Source: Streptomyces sp. S.PB5
GTDB lineage: Bacteria; Actinomycetota; Actinomycetes; Streptomycetales; Streptomycetaceae
Direction: 5' to 3'
DNA length: 64,000 bases
Assembly: GCF_030403745.1 (NCBI RefSeq)
Contig: NZ_JAQMWP010000001.1
Location: 434,001-498,000 of the forward strand
In this document: positions 8,393 to 17,371 of the stretch, piece by piece
Layout: each line of letters opens with the position of its first letter
How positions within the stretch are numbered: position 1 is the first letter of the stretch
Program-made: the position numbers and the translations under genes
The notes under the pieces: model-generated
What the model saw: only the letters and a program-made list of their open reading frames with translations
What the model was told of the DNA's origin: nothing
Database searches by the model: none

Positions 8393-10429
8393 CTAGTCGA
8401 AACGTTCGAGGTCCCGCAGCCAGGCGCGGGCCGAACTGTCCGAAGGCGCCCGCCAGTCACCCCGCGGCGACAGCGAGCCCCCGGCCGACACCTTCGGTCC
8501 GTTCGGCATCGCGGAGCGCTTGAACTGGGCGAAGGCGAAGAAGCGGCGGCAGAAGACCTCCAGCCACTTGCGGATCTCGGCCAGGTCGTAGGTGACCCGC
8601 TTGGCCTCGGGGAACCCGGGAGGCCAGGCCCCGCCCTCGACGTCGTGCCATGCGTGCCACGCCAGGAACGCGATCTTCGACGGCCGGAACCCGTACCGCA
8701 GTACATGGAACAGCGTGAAGTCGTGCAGGGCGTACGGCCCGATCTTCGACTCCGTCGACTGCATCTCCTCGCCCGGCACCAGCTCCGGACTGATCTCGGT
8801 GTCGAGGATCGCGGCAAGGATCTTGCCCGTCTCCTCGTCGAACTGACCGCTGCTGATGACCCACCGGATGAGGTGCTGGATCAGCGTCTTCGGCACGCCC
8901 GAGTTGACGTTGTAGTGGCTCATCTGGTCGCCCACGCCGTACGTGGACCACCCGAGGGCGAGCTCCGAGAGGTCCCCGGTGCCGAGCACGATCCCGCCGC
9001 GCTGATTGGCGAACCGGAACAGATAGTCGGTGCGCAGCCCCGCCTGCACGTTCTCGAACGTGACGTCGTACACCGGCTCGCCGGACGCGAAGGGATGCCC
9101 CATCTCCTGGAGCATCAGCCGTGCGGTGGGCGTGATGTCGAGTTCGGCCGCGGTGACCCCGAGGGACCGCATCAGGGCGTGGGCGTTGTCCTTGGTGTGG
9201 TCGCTCGTGGCGAAGCCGGGCAGTGTCCAGGCGAGGATGTCGCTGCGCGGCCGCCCGGCCCGGTCCATGGCGCGGGCCGCGACGATCAGCGCGTGCGTGG
9301 AGTCGAGCCCGCCGGACACCCCGATGACGACCTTCGGCCCACCGATGGAGGCGAGCCGCTGCTGCAACCCCTCGACCTGGATGTTGTAGGCCTCGTAGCA
9401 GTCGAGGGCGAGCCGCTCGGCGTCGGCCGGCACGAACGGGAACCGCTCAAGACGCCGCCGCAGCCCGAGATCGGTGAGCGGCGGATCCAGCTCGAAGCCG
9501 ACCGTACGGAAGTCGCTCGTCCTTGCCCGGTGGGTACGCCGGTTGTCGTCGAACGTGCCCATCCGGGACCGCTCCTGCCGCAGCAGATCGAGGTCCACGT
9601 CGGCGATCGCGTACTCGTCGCCCAGCGGGAACCGCTCGGTCTCGGCGAGCAGCACGCCGTTCTCGTAGATCATCGTCTGTCCGTCCCAGGACAGGTCGGT
9701 GGTCGACTCCCCGAGTCCGGCGGCGGCGTAGACGTACGCGGCGAGACAGCGGGAGGACGCCGAGCGGCACAGCAGCTTGCGGTCCTCGGCGCGGCCCACG
9801 GTGATCGGGCTGCCGGAGAGGTTGACGAGGAGGGTCGCCCCGGCGAGGGCCGCCTCGGCGCTGGGCGGCACCGGGACCCACATGTCCTCGCAGATCTCGG
9901 CGAACAGGGTGAGCCCGGGGACGTCCGAGGCCTCGAAGAGCAGATCCACGCCGAAGGGGGCTTCCGTGCCGGCGACGCGGATCGTCCCGCCGCGCTCCTC
10001 GGAGCCGTCGGCGATCTGGCGGCGCTCGTAGAACTCGCGGTAGTTCGGGGGGTACGACTTGGGCACGACCCCGAGGATCCGGCCGCGGTGCACGACGACC
10101 GCGCAGTTGTAGATCCGGTTGCGGTGCCGCAGCGGGGCCCCGACGACCAGGACGGGCAGCAGGCCGGCCGAGCCCGCGACCACGGTCGCGACGGCCGCCT
10201 CGACCTCGTCGAGCAGCGCGTCCTGGAGCAGCAGGTCCTCGATGGAGTAACCGCACAGGACCATCTCGGGGAACACCGCGACGGCGACCCCCTCCTCGGA
10301 ACACCGCCGCGCGTGCCGCAGCACCGCCTCGGCGTTGGCGGGCGGGTCGGCGATGACGGTGTGACCCGTACAGGCGGCCACGCGTGCGAACCCGTGCTGA
10401 TAGATCGACCAGAAGTTCAGTGGAGGCAC
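8393..10429 (-). CDS. nadE: Glutamine-dependent NAD(+) synthetase
   Basis: 678 residues, the usual length of the two-domain actinobacterial enzyme. The N-terminal nitrilase-like glutaminase domain shows its Glu-Lys-Cys triad: E55 in FPEMVLCG, K124 in VPKSYPPNYREFYE and C180 in FAEICEDMW. The synthetase domain carries the ATP-pyrophosphatase P-loop SGGLDS at about 372-377. It amidates nicotinic acid adenine dinucleotide using ammonia channelled from glutamine, the last step of NAD synthesis in the cytoplasm. It reads away from the sedolisin gene and toward the AfsR-type gene, with 132 bp between them. Confidence 0.96.
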   Translation of the reverse strand: MPPLNFWSIYQHGFARVAACTGHTVIADPPANAEAVLRHARRCSEEGVAVAVFPEMVLCGYSIEDLLLQDALLDEVEAAVATVVAGSAGLLPVLVVGAPLRHRNRIYNCAVVVHRGRILGVVPKSYPPNYREFYERRQIADGSEERGGTIRVAGTEAPFGVDLLFEASDVPGLTLFAEICEDMWVPVPPSAEAALAGATLLVNLSGSPITVGRAEDRKLLCRSASSRCLAAYVYAAAGLGESTTDLSWDGQTMIYENGVLLAETERFPLGDEYAIADVDLDLLRQERSRMGTFDDNRRTHRARTSDFRTVGFELDPPLTDLGLRRRLERFPFVPADAERLALDCYEAYNIQVEGLQQRLASIGGPKVVIGVSGGLDSTHALIVAARAMDRAGRPRSDILAWTLPGFATSDHTKDNAHALMRSLGVTAAELDITPTARLMLQEMGHPFASGEPVYDVTFENVQAGLRTDYLFRFANQRGGIVLGTGDLSELALGWSTYGVGDQMSHYNVNSGVPKTLIQHLIRWVISSGQFDEETGKILAAILDTEISPELVPGEEMQSTESKIGPYALHDFTLFHVLRYGFRPSKIAFLAWHAWHDVEGGAWPPGFPEAKRVTYDLAEIRKWLEVFCRRFFAFAQFKRSAMPNGPKVSAGGSLSPRGDWRAPSDSSARAWLRDLERFD

Positions 10430-10744
10430 GGGGCCAGTGTAATCGTCAGAGAGACGCGATGGGGTGGCGGGAGATGCCGGCCTCCCACGCCATCCCTCGG
10501 CTCAGCGCTCGGCGTCTTTGACCTGGGCTTGATCGTTTGCGGAGGCGCCGTAGGGGATCCGCGGGGTGCGGAGGTGATCGAGACCGCTTCGGCACCTCGG
10601 TTCACCTGCTGAAACAGCTCAAGCATCCACGAACAGCGGGTATTTGAGGGTTCTTGATCCGCTCGTTCCCCTGGCATGAACCGTTCGGCGCCAGAGTGAC
10701 CTCACCGATCACTCCATGCGAGGAACCGCACAGCAGGGGGTTTC
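10430..10744. other. Intergenic region between divergent nadE and sedolisin genes
   Basis: This 315-bp stretch must hold the promoters of both divergent genes. It is less GC-rich near 10600-10690 than its surroundings. I see no convincing ORF, long inverted repeat or paired -35/-10 that I would call with confidence. Confidence 0.5.
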
Positions 10745-12688
10745 ATGAGATCCAATCGCGCCATCATGCGCGCCGGTGTGGGCATGGCGGCGACACTGCC
10801 GATGCTCGCGGGCGCACTGGCGCTCGGCATACCCGCGGCCCATGCCGCGGACGCCCCGCACCGTGACGCACTGGCCGGGACCAAGCCCGCCTGGGCCACG
10901 GCCGGGGCGGACCGGGGTGCCGCCTCCGACACCGCGGGCTTCTCCGGCCGGGTCTACCTCGCCGGCCGGGACGCCACCGGCCTCGCCGCGTACGCGAAGG
11001 CCGTCTCCGACCCGCACTCGGCGTCGTACGGCCGGTACCTGACGGCGAAGCAGGCCCAGGCCCGCTTCGGCGCGACCGCCGCCCAGGTGTCCGCGGTGAA
11101 GTCCTGGCTGACATCGACGGGCCTGAAGGTCACCGACGTCACACGGCACTACCTCGCCGTCAGCGGCGATGTCGCCGCCGCCGAGCGGGCGTTCGGCACC
11201 CAGCTGCACAACTACATCAAGTCCGGGCACACCTACCGCGCCCCGACGAAGTCCGCGTCCGTGCCGGTGGACCTGGCCGACGCCGTCCTGACCGTCACCG
11301 GCCTGGACACCGCGCCGCACCGGGCGAGCCACGACGACACGCTGCCGCCCCCGGAGACCGTGGTCCGCAACCCGGGGCCGTTCTCCTCGTACTACGGCTC
11401 GAACACCGCGAGCACCCTGCCCGACGCGTACGGCACCAAGGTCCCGTACGCGGTCAAGGGGTACACCGGCAAGCAGCTGCGGGCCGCGTACGGCGCCGGC
11501 GCCCGCACCGGCAAGGGCGTGCGCGTCGCCATCACGGACGCCTACGCCTCGCCGACCATCGCCTTCGACGCCGCCACCTACGCGAAGAAGCACGGCGACG
11601 CGCCGTGGAAGACCGGACAGCTGCACCAGGTGCTGCCCGAGAAGTACACGAACACCAAGGACTGCAAGGCGGCCGGCTGGTACGGCGAGGAGAGCCTGGA
11701 CGTCGAGGCCGTCCACGCGGTCGCGCCCGCCGCGGACGTCACCTATGTCGGCGGCGCCTCCTGCAGGGACGAAGACCTGCTCGACGCGCTCGGCAAGGTC
11801 GTCGACAGGCATCTGGCCGACATCGTCTCCAACTCCTGGAGCGACGTCGAGGCCGACGCCACGCCGGACCTGCTGGCCGCCTACGACCAGGTCTTCCAGC
11901 TGGGCGCCGTCGAGGGCATCGGTTTCTACTTCTCCAGCGGCGACAACGGCGACGAACTCGCCAAAACCAACACCAAGCAGGTCGACTTCCCCGCCTCCTC
12001 GGCGTGGGCGACCGCCGTCGGCGGCACCTCGCTGGCCGTCGGCAAGAACGACAACTACCTGTGGGAGACCGGCTGGGGCACCGAGAAGGCCGTGCTGTCG
12101 GCCGACGGCACGAGCTGGACCGGCTTCCCCGGCACCTTCGCCTACGGCGCGGGCGGCGGCACCAGCAAGCTCGTCGCCGAGCCGGACTACCAGCAGGGAG
12201 TCGTGCCGGACGCGCTCGCCGAGGTCAACAGCCCCGACGGCAACCGGGTCGTCCCGGACATCGCCGCGGACGCCGACCCCACCACCGGGTTCCTGGTCGG
12301 CCAGACCCAGACCCTGCCGGACGGCAGGACCCAGGCGTACGACGAGTACCGCATCGGCGGCACCTCGCTCGCCGCGCCCGTCATCGCGGCCGTGCAGGCC
12401 CTCACCCAGGAGGCCGCCGGCGGCAAGCCGCTCGGCTTCGCCAACCCGGCGATCTACGCACGCTACGGCTCCAAGGCGTACCACGACGTCACGGACAACC
12501 CGACGGGCTCCGGACTCGCGGCGGTCCGGGTCGACTTCGTCAACGGCTACGACGCCACGGACGGTCTGATCACCTCCGTCCGCAGCCTCGGCAAGGACAG
12601 CTCGCTGTCCGCCGTGAAGGGCTACGACGACGTCACCGGCGTGGGCACACCCACGGGCGGCTACATCGAGTCCTACCGGCGCCACTGA
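10745..12688 (+). CDS. Secreted sedolisin (S53) serine-carboxyl protease with pro-domain
   Basis: 647 residues. A signal peptide (about 1-35, ending AAHAAD) precedes a pro-kumamolisin activation domain (about 50-190, with SASYGRYLTAKQAQARFG). The catalytic domain shows E315 and D319 in GEESLDVE, the oxyanion Asp D400 in FSSGDNG and nucleophile S541 in GGTSLAAP; a calcium-site-like VTGVGTPTG lies near the end. S53 enzymes are extracellular acid proteases that self-activate by cleaving the pro-domain. The Ser motif reads GGTS where most members have SGTS. It is monocistronic, with a hairpin after the stop. Role in scavenging protein nitrogen is inference. Confidence 0.93.
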   Translation: MRSNRAIMRAGVGMAATLPMLAGALALGIPAAHAADAPHRDALAGTKPAWATAGADRGAASDTAGFSGRVYLAGRDATGLAAYAKAVSDPHSASYGRYLTAKQAQARFGATAAQVSAVKSWLTSTGLKVTDVTRHYLAVSGDVAAAERAFGTQLHNYIKSGHTYRAPTKSASVPVDLADAVLTVTGLDTAPHRASHDDTLPPPETVVRNPGPFSSYYGSNTASTLPDAYGTKVPYAVKGYTGKQLRAAYGAGARTGKGVRVAITDAYASPTIAFDAATYAKKHGDAPWKTGQLHQVLPEKYTNTKDCKAAGWYGEESLDVEAVHAVAPAADVTYVGGASCRDEDLLDALGKVVDRHLADIVSNSWSDVEADATPDLLAAYDQVFQLGAVEGIGFYFSSGDNGDELAKTNTKQVDFPASSAWATAVGGTSLAVGKNDNYLWETGWGTEKAVLSADGTSWTGFPGTFAYGAGGGTSKLVAEPDYQQGVVPDALAEVNSPDGNRVVPDIAADADPTTGFLVGQTQTLPDGRTQAYDEYRIGGTSLAAPVIAAVQALTQEAAGGKPLGFANPAIYARYGSKAYHDVTDNPTGSGLAAVRVDFVNGYDATDGLITSVRSLGKDSSLSAVKGYDDVTGVGTPTGGYIESYRRH

Positions 12689-12707
12689 ACGGAACGGCTC
12701 CCCAGGG

Positions 12708-12739
12708 TGGGCCCGGTCCCCGGCACGGGGGTGGGCCCA
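12708..12739. terminator. Hairpin between converging sedolisin and DUF305 genes
   Basis: Outer arms TGGGCCC (12708-12714) and GGGCCCA (12733-12739) enclose an inner CCCCG / CGGGG pair. Its place between two converging stop codons fits a bidirectional terminator. Confidence 0.6.
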
Positions 12740-12767
12740 TCCGGCCGTCGGCGGACCTGTGCGACCG

Positions 12768-13409
12768 TCAGTCGCGAGGCCCGGCGCCCCGCTCCTTGAG
12801 CATGTCCGCCATCAGGGCGATCTCCGACTCCTGCGCGTCGACCATGCCCTGCGCGATGTCCTTCTCCACCTTCACCGTGCAGCGCGACACACAGGCCTCG
12901 GCCATGTGGACACCGCCCTTGTGGTGGTCGGTCATCAGCTGCAGATAGAAGATCTCCGCCTGCTTGCCGCTGAGCTTCTTCAGCTTCGCCAACTCGGTGT
13001 TGGTCGCCATGCCCGGCATCAGCGCGCCGTCCTCGCCGGAGGCCATGCCGCCCATGTCCATCCAGGTCATCGGCGGATCCGAGGACACCTTCGGCAGATT
13101 CCACAGATCCAGCCAGCCCAGCAGCATGCCGCGCTGGTTGGCCTGCGTCTGCGCGATGTCGTACGCGAGCAGCCGGACGTCCTCGTCCTTCGTACGGTCG
13201 CGCACGATGAACGACATCTCCACCGCCTGCTGGTGGTGCACCGCCATGTCCCGCGCGAACCCGGCGTCCGCCGAGTCCGCCGTCGGGGTGTCACCGGAAC
13301 CGTCGTCCTGAGTGACGGCGTAGGTGATTCCCCCGGTCGCGACGAGCACCGCCGCCGCGGCCGAGGCGATCCAGCCGGCCTTCCTCACTGCGTCAGACCG
13401 CCCGAGCAC
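12768..13409 (-). CDS. DUF305 membrane-anchored, His/Met-rich protein
   Basis: 213 residues from a GTG start. One N-terminal membrane segment (about 12-32) is followed by the DUF305 ferritin-like helical repeat: DMAVHHQQAVEMS, then QANQRGMLLGW, and MTDHHKGGVHMAEA. The paired His and Met residues suggest metal binding outside the membrane; some family members are linked to copper handling, but no function is proven here. The start was chosen because GGAGAAGG lies seven bases before GTG 13409. An in-frame GTG at 13388 overlaps the upstream stop as GTGA but has a weaker ribosome site. The gene overlaps the end of the DUF3105 gene by 25 bp, so the pair is probably co-translated. Confidence 0.88.
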   Translation of the reverse strand: MLGRSDAVRKAGWIASAAAAVLVATGGITYAVTQDDGSGDTPTADSADAGFARDMAVHHQQAVEMSFIVRDRTKDEDVRLLAYDIAQTQANQRGMLLGWLDLWNLPKVSSDPPMTWMDMGGMASGEDGALMPGMATNTELAKLKKLSGKQAEIFYLQLMTDHHKGGVHMAEACVSRCTVKVEKDIAQGMVDAQESEIALMADMLKERGAGPRD

Positions 13410-14044
13410 GTCGCACCCTTCTCCGGTGTCTGCTCACCCTGGACGTACGTCTCGAAGAACTTCGCCACGTTCGGGTCGCTCGCGCCCGTCACCGTCCGCT
13501 GGTGGCCCCACGCCGTCAGCATGATCGGGGCCTCCTGGCCCTCGTACGGGCTCATCAGCGAGTACGGCGTCGCCTTGACCTTCTTCGCCAGCGCGTCCAC
13601 GTCGGCCTTCTTGGCCTTGGACGTGTACGTCACCCACACCGAGCCGTGCTCCAGCGAGTGCACGGCGTTCATGTTGTTGATCTCCTTGGTGTACACGTCG
13701 CCGTTGCAGTTCATCCAGCGCGCGTCGTGGTCACCACCGGCCGGGGGCGTCATCGGGTACTTCACGGTCTTGGTGACATGGGTCTGGCTGAGCTTCGACG
13801 ACCACGTCTTCACCCCGTCCTTGCCCGTCGTCCAGTGCCCCGGGTTGCTGGAGTCGGCCGTGCCGCCGTTGTCGTCCTGCGACTGCACGATCACGACACC
13901 GCCGATGACGAGACCGGTCACGACGACCACGCTCGCCCCGATGGTGAGGAGCCGATTGCGGCGCTCGCGGGCCTTTTCGGCGCGCCGCATCTCCGCTATT
14001 CGAGCCTGGCGCTCGGCGGAGTTCTTCTTCTTGGCGGAACCCAT
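13385..14044 (-). CDS. DUF3105 membrane-anchored protein
   Basis: 219 residues. A lysine/arginine-rich cytoplasmic N-terminus (KKKNSAERQARIAEMRRAEK) leads into one membrane helix (about 33-53) and an extracytoplasmic DUF3105 domain, recognised by PPAGGDHDARWMNCNGDVY and by HSLEHGSVWVTY. The conserved His and Cys residues hint at metal or redox chemistry, but the family has no established activity. The DUF305 gene starts inside its 3' end, a pairing that suggests the two envelope proteins work together. The upstream 348 bp separate it from divergent glnA2. Confidence 0.88.
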   Translation of the reverse strand: MGSAKKKNSAERQARIAEMRRAEKARERRNRLLTIGASVVVVTGLVIGGVVIVQSQDDNGGTADSSNPGHWTTGKDGVKTWSSKLSQTHVTKTVKYPMTPPAGGDHDARWMNCNGDVYTKEINNMNAVHSLEHGSVWVTYTSKAKKADVDALAKKVKATPYSLMSPYEGQEAPIMLTAWGHQRTVTGASDPNVAKFFETYVQGEQTPEKGATCSGGLTQ

Positions 14045-14392
14045 GGGGTGTGTCCTTCTGGGTAAGGAGGGCCGGTCGGGTCAGCTGATCGTAGTAGGGG
14101 CGACAGCGACCCCAGAAAGGGAGGGCACAGGAATGGCCCGGGAGCACGTGATCCGCTCTGGTCCCATCCCGTGAGGTTCCGGCCCGCCCGGCATTACTTA
14201 TGTGCGTCCGAGCAGGCAAGATGGGCGCAGAACAGTACACCTGCCGTACGTGAGGCGTTCGCCCAGGGGTCGGCCCGCCGATCATGGGCCGCAACACGGA
14301 TGAAATGGTGTTGTGGTGGGATGCTCAGGTGCCCGACCGTCTCTCGCGGGACCGGAGGCAGGCGGCCTGACCAGCAAGGATGGGGAAGCTAG
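14045..14392. other. Divergent intergenic region between DUF3105 gene and glnA2
   Basis: 348 bp without a supportable gene. It must carry the two divergent promoters. A very short frame beginning ATG 14133 (13 codons) has no visible family or ribosome-site support. No GlnR-type repeat of the gTnAC/GAAAC class was found by eye. Confidence 0.5.
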
Positions 14393-15754
14393 ATGGACAA
14401 GCAGCAGGAGTTCGTGCTCCGTACGTTGGAGGAGCGCGACATCCGGTTCGTACGCCTGTGGTTCACGGACGTGCTGGGCTTCCTCAAGTCCGTCGCCGTG
14501 GCCCCGGCCGAGCTGGAGCAGGCCTTCGACGAGGGCATCGGCTTCGACGGCTCCGCGATCGAGGGCTTCGCCCGGGTCTACGAGTCCGACATGATCGCCA
14601 AGCCGGACCCGTCGACCTTCCAGATCCTGCCGTGGCGCGCCGAGGCCCCGGGCACCGCCCGGATGTTCTGCGACATCCTCATGCCGGACGGCTCCCCGTC
14701 CTTCGCGGACCCGCGCTACGTCCTCAAGCGCGCCCTCGCCCGCACCTCCGACCTGGGCTTCACGTTCTACACCCACCCCGAGATCGAGTTCTTCCTCCTG
14801 AAGGACAAGCCGCTCGACGGTTCGCGCCCCACCCCGGCCGACAACTCCGGCTACTTCGACCACACCCCGCAGAACATCGGCATGGACTTCCGCCGCCAGG
14901 CGATCACCATGCTGGAGTCGATGGGCATCTCGGTCGAGTTCTCCCACCACGAGGGCGCCCCGGGCCAGCAGGAGATCGACCTGCGCTACGCCGACGCCCT
15001 CTCCACGGCCGACAACATCATGACGTTCCGCCTGGTCATGAAGCAGGTGGCGCTGGAGCAGGGCGTCCAGGCGACGTTCATGCCGAAGCCGTTCTCGGAG
15101 CACCCCGGCTCGGGCATGCACACCCACCTCTCCCTGTTCGAGGGCGACCGCAACGCGTTCTACGAGTCCGGCTCGGAGTACCAGCTCTCCAAGGTCGGCC
15201 GCTCCTTCATCGCGGGCCTGCTCAAGCACGCCGCGGAGATCGCCGCGGTCACCAACCAGTGGGTCAACAGCTACAAGCGCATCTGGGGCGGCTCCGAGCG
15301 CACCGCCGGCGCCGGCGGCGAGGCCCCCTCGTACATCTGCTGGGGCCACAACAACCGCTCCGCGCTGGTCCGCGTCCCCATGTACAAGCCCGGCAAGACC
15401 GGCTCGGCCCGCGTCGAGGTCCGCTCGATCGACTCCGGCGCCAACCCGTACCTGGCCTACGCCGTCCTCCTCGCGGCCGGCCTCAAGGGCATCGAGGAGG
15501 GGTACGAGCTCCCGCCGGGCGCCGAGGACGACGTCTGGGCCCTCTCCGACGCCGAGCGCCGCGCGATGGGCATCGAGCCGCTCCCGCAGAACCTCGGCGA
15601 GGCGCTGACCCTGATGGAGCGCAGCGACCTGGTCGCGGAGACGCTGGGCGAGCACGTCTTCGACTTCTTCCTGCGCAACAAGCGGCAGGAGTGGGAGGAG
15701 TACCGCTCCGAGGTCACCGCGTTCGAGCTGCGGAAGAACCTGCCGGTTCTCTGA
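14393..15754 (+). CDS. glnA2: Glutamine synthetase-like enzyme GlnA2 (gamma-glutamylpolyamine synthetase type)
   Basis: 453 residues with the GSI fold signatures: GFDGSAIEGF (latch region), EIEFFLL (metal-binding Glu), the KPFSEHPGSGMHTHLSL strand, the NNRSALVRVPMY ATP loop and RVEVRSIDSGANPYLA. The adenylylation site Tyr of true GSI (NLYDLP-type motif near the C-terminus) is absent; that segment reads IEPLPQNLGEAL. It is therefore unlikely to be controlled by GlnE. In S. coelicolor the homologue GlnA2 has been reported to glutamylate polyamines, a step in polyamine use. Assignment to GlnA2 rests on sequence type and gene order. A strong terminator follows. Confidence 0.9.
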   Translation: MDKQQEFVLRTLEERDIRFVRLWFTDVLGFLKSVAVAPAELEQAFDEGIGFDGSAIEGFARVYESDMIAKPDPSTFQILPWRAEAPGTARMFCDILMPDGSPSFADPRYVLKRALARTSDLGFTFYTHPEIEFFLLKDKPLDGSRPTPADNSGYFDHTPQNIGMDFRRQAITMLESMGISVEFSHHEGAPGQQEIDLRYADALSTADNIMTFRLVMKQVALEQGVQATFMPKPFSEHPGSGMHTHLSLFEGDRNAFYESGSEYQLSKVGRSFIAGLLKHAAEIAAVTNQWVNSYKRIWGGSERTAGAGGEAPSYICWGHNNRSALVRVPMYKPGKTGSARVEVRSIDSGANPYLAYAVLLAAGLKGIEEGYELPPGAEDDVWALSDAERRAMGIEPLPQNLGEALTLMERSDLVAETLGEHVFDFFLRNKRQEWEEYRSEVTAFELRKNLPVL

Positions 15755-15767
15755 GTGGTGTGACACC

Positions 15768-15802
15768 GAGCGGCGCCGGAGGGGCAACCTTCGGCGCCGC
15801 TC
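15768..15802 (+). terminator. Terminator after glnA2
   Basis: Arms GAGCGGCGCCG (15768-15778) and CGGCGCCGCTC (15792-15802) are perfectly complementary with a 13-base loop, 13 bases after the glnA2 stop. Confidence 0.8.
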
Positions 15803-15817
15803 GCGCATCACATCTGC

Positions 15818-17350
15818 ATGAGGTCCACGCGCACGGTCTTCGGGGCAGTGGCGGCTTCCGCGCTGCTCGCTCTGGCGCCCGCCGCGCCCGCCGCGCCCGC
15901 CGTGGCCGACGATCCGTCGCCGTCGCCGCTGCCGACCCGGGCGCACGCCACGGTCGAGGCGGAGAAGCAGCTCAACGTGGGGTCGGCGGCGCAGGCGGTC
16001 CATGCGGGCTGGATGTTCTGGGACGGCGGAGCACAGGTCCCCGCACCCGAGAACGAAACGATCGTCATCGACGCGCGCGGCCTGTCGGGGGTCGCGAGCG
16101 TCGCGGTCGACGATCCTCGGTGCGAGGCCGACGGTCGGGTCTTCACCTGCGTCAACACGGATAGCTCACAGCAACGGGGGGTCGAGTTCACGCTGCGCGC
16201 GGACGCGGCCGCCACCCCCGGCGCCAGCGGCACGATCACCTACACCGTCAGCGCCGACCATGCCGAAGGTGCCACCGCGAAGGCGAAGGTCGTCGTCGGA
16301 GTCCCGGAACTGGTCGTCGCCGACGTGCCCGATGTGACGGGCGCCGAGCCCGGCTCCCGGATCGAGATTCCGCTCCGGCTCCGCAACACCGGGGACCTCG
16401 CGACGGACCGGCGCATCATGGTGAGCTGGGTGTCGGCGGGCGGTCTGGACTTCGACCACAAGTTCTCCAACTGCGCCTACGAGAACGGTGACGACGTCGG
16501 CTTGTGGGGCAGCCGGGCCTCCGTCACCTGCGTCTTCCCGGTCGGCCCGGACTCCGTGCCCGCGGGGGCCACCGTGGAGCTGAGCAGCCCCCTGACGGCC
16601 ACCGTCGGCGAGCGTGTCCTGACCGCGGTGACCGACTACTCGGTCGAACTGCTGCGCCCCGGCACGACGCCCGGCGGAGGCCGCGAGCGGGGAACCGGCC
16701 CGGCGCTCACCCTGGTGCGGGCGTCAGAAGCGGGAACCGGCTTCGAGAAGGCCGCCGAGGGACAGTTCCTCGTCGCGGCCGACAACTCCGCGGACCTCGC
16801 GGCCGAGGTGACGATGGAGCGGCGCGGCAAGACCGGCTGGCTCCTGGACGTCAGCGCCCTGAACCACGGACCGGCCTCCGCGTACGGGATCGGCGACAAA
16901 TCCGTCGCCGTGGTCGATGTCGTGCTGCCCGAGGGCGTGGTCGCGTACGGCACCGGCTTCACGCCGGAGGAGGACAGCATCGACGGCCCCTGTGTCCGCC
17001 CGGGCCGCGACAGCTCGGATCCCTTCGAGCCGGGCCACCGGCACTACGTGTGCACCGTGCGGGTCGGCGTCCCCGCCGGGGAGCGCTCGCCGTTCTCACT
17101 GCGGGTGAAGGTGTCCGAGCAGTACGACGGGGCCAAGGGCACGGCGACCGTACGGCCGGGCCCGGCCGGCGTGCCCCTCCACGACCCCGACGCCACCAAC
17201 GACAGCGTCCCCTTCGCCTTCGGCGCCGCCACCGCCGCACCGAGCACGGACACGGGCCGGACGACCCTCGTCGTCACCGTGGCGGTGTGCGCCGTCGCCC
17301 TGCTGGCCGCCACGGTCATGGTCGTCCGGCGCCGCGGGCGGGATCACTGA
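15818..17350 (+). CDS. Secreted surface protein with beta-sandwich repeats and C-terminal membrane anchor
   Basis: 510 residues. A signal peptide (about 1-29, AAPAVADD cleavage region) leads to a long extracellular part that looks like DUF11/COG1361-type beta-sandwich modules: phrases such as IPLRLRNTGDLATDRR and LNHGPASAYGIG resemble the N-x-G-P patterns of such repeats. A hydrophobic segment (about 482-503) with a short basic tail (VVRRRGRDH) anchors the C-terminus. No LPxTG sorting motif is seen, although the Ala/Ser/Thr stretch before the helix resembles a cell-wall stalk. Function unknown; an adhesive or structural envelope role is plausible inference only. Confidence 0.75.
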   Translation: MRSTRTVFGAVAASALLALAPAAPAAPAVADDPSPSPLPTRAHATVEAEKQLNVGSAAQAVHAGWMFWDGGAQVPAPENETIVIDARGLSGVASVAVDDPRCEADGRVFTCVNTDSSQQRGVEFTLRADAAATPGASGTITYTVSADHAEGATAKAKVVVGVPELVVADVPDVTGAEPGSRIEIPLRLRNTGDLATDRRIMVSWVSAGGLDFDHKFSNCAYENGDDVGLWGSRASVTCVFPVGPDSVPAGATVELSSPLTATVGERVLTAVTDYSVELLRPGTTPGGGRERGTGPALTLVRASEAGTGFEKAAEGQFLVAADNSADLAAEVTMERRGKTGWLLDVSALNHGPASAYGIGDKSVAVVDVVLPEGVVAYGTGFTPEEDSIDGPCVRPGRDSSDPFEPGHRHYVCTVRVGVPAGERSPFSLRVKVSEQYDGAKGTATVRPGPAGVPLHDPDATNDSVPFAFGAATAAPSTDTGRTTLVVTVAVCAVALLAATVMVVRRRGRDH

Positions 17351-17371
17351 CGCCGGACGAAGCCCTGAGCG

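Noticed and set aside
14133..14175. A 13-codon frame upstream of glnA2
   Set aside because: No ribosome site of note, no recognisable motif, and it lies inside the divergent promoter region.
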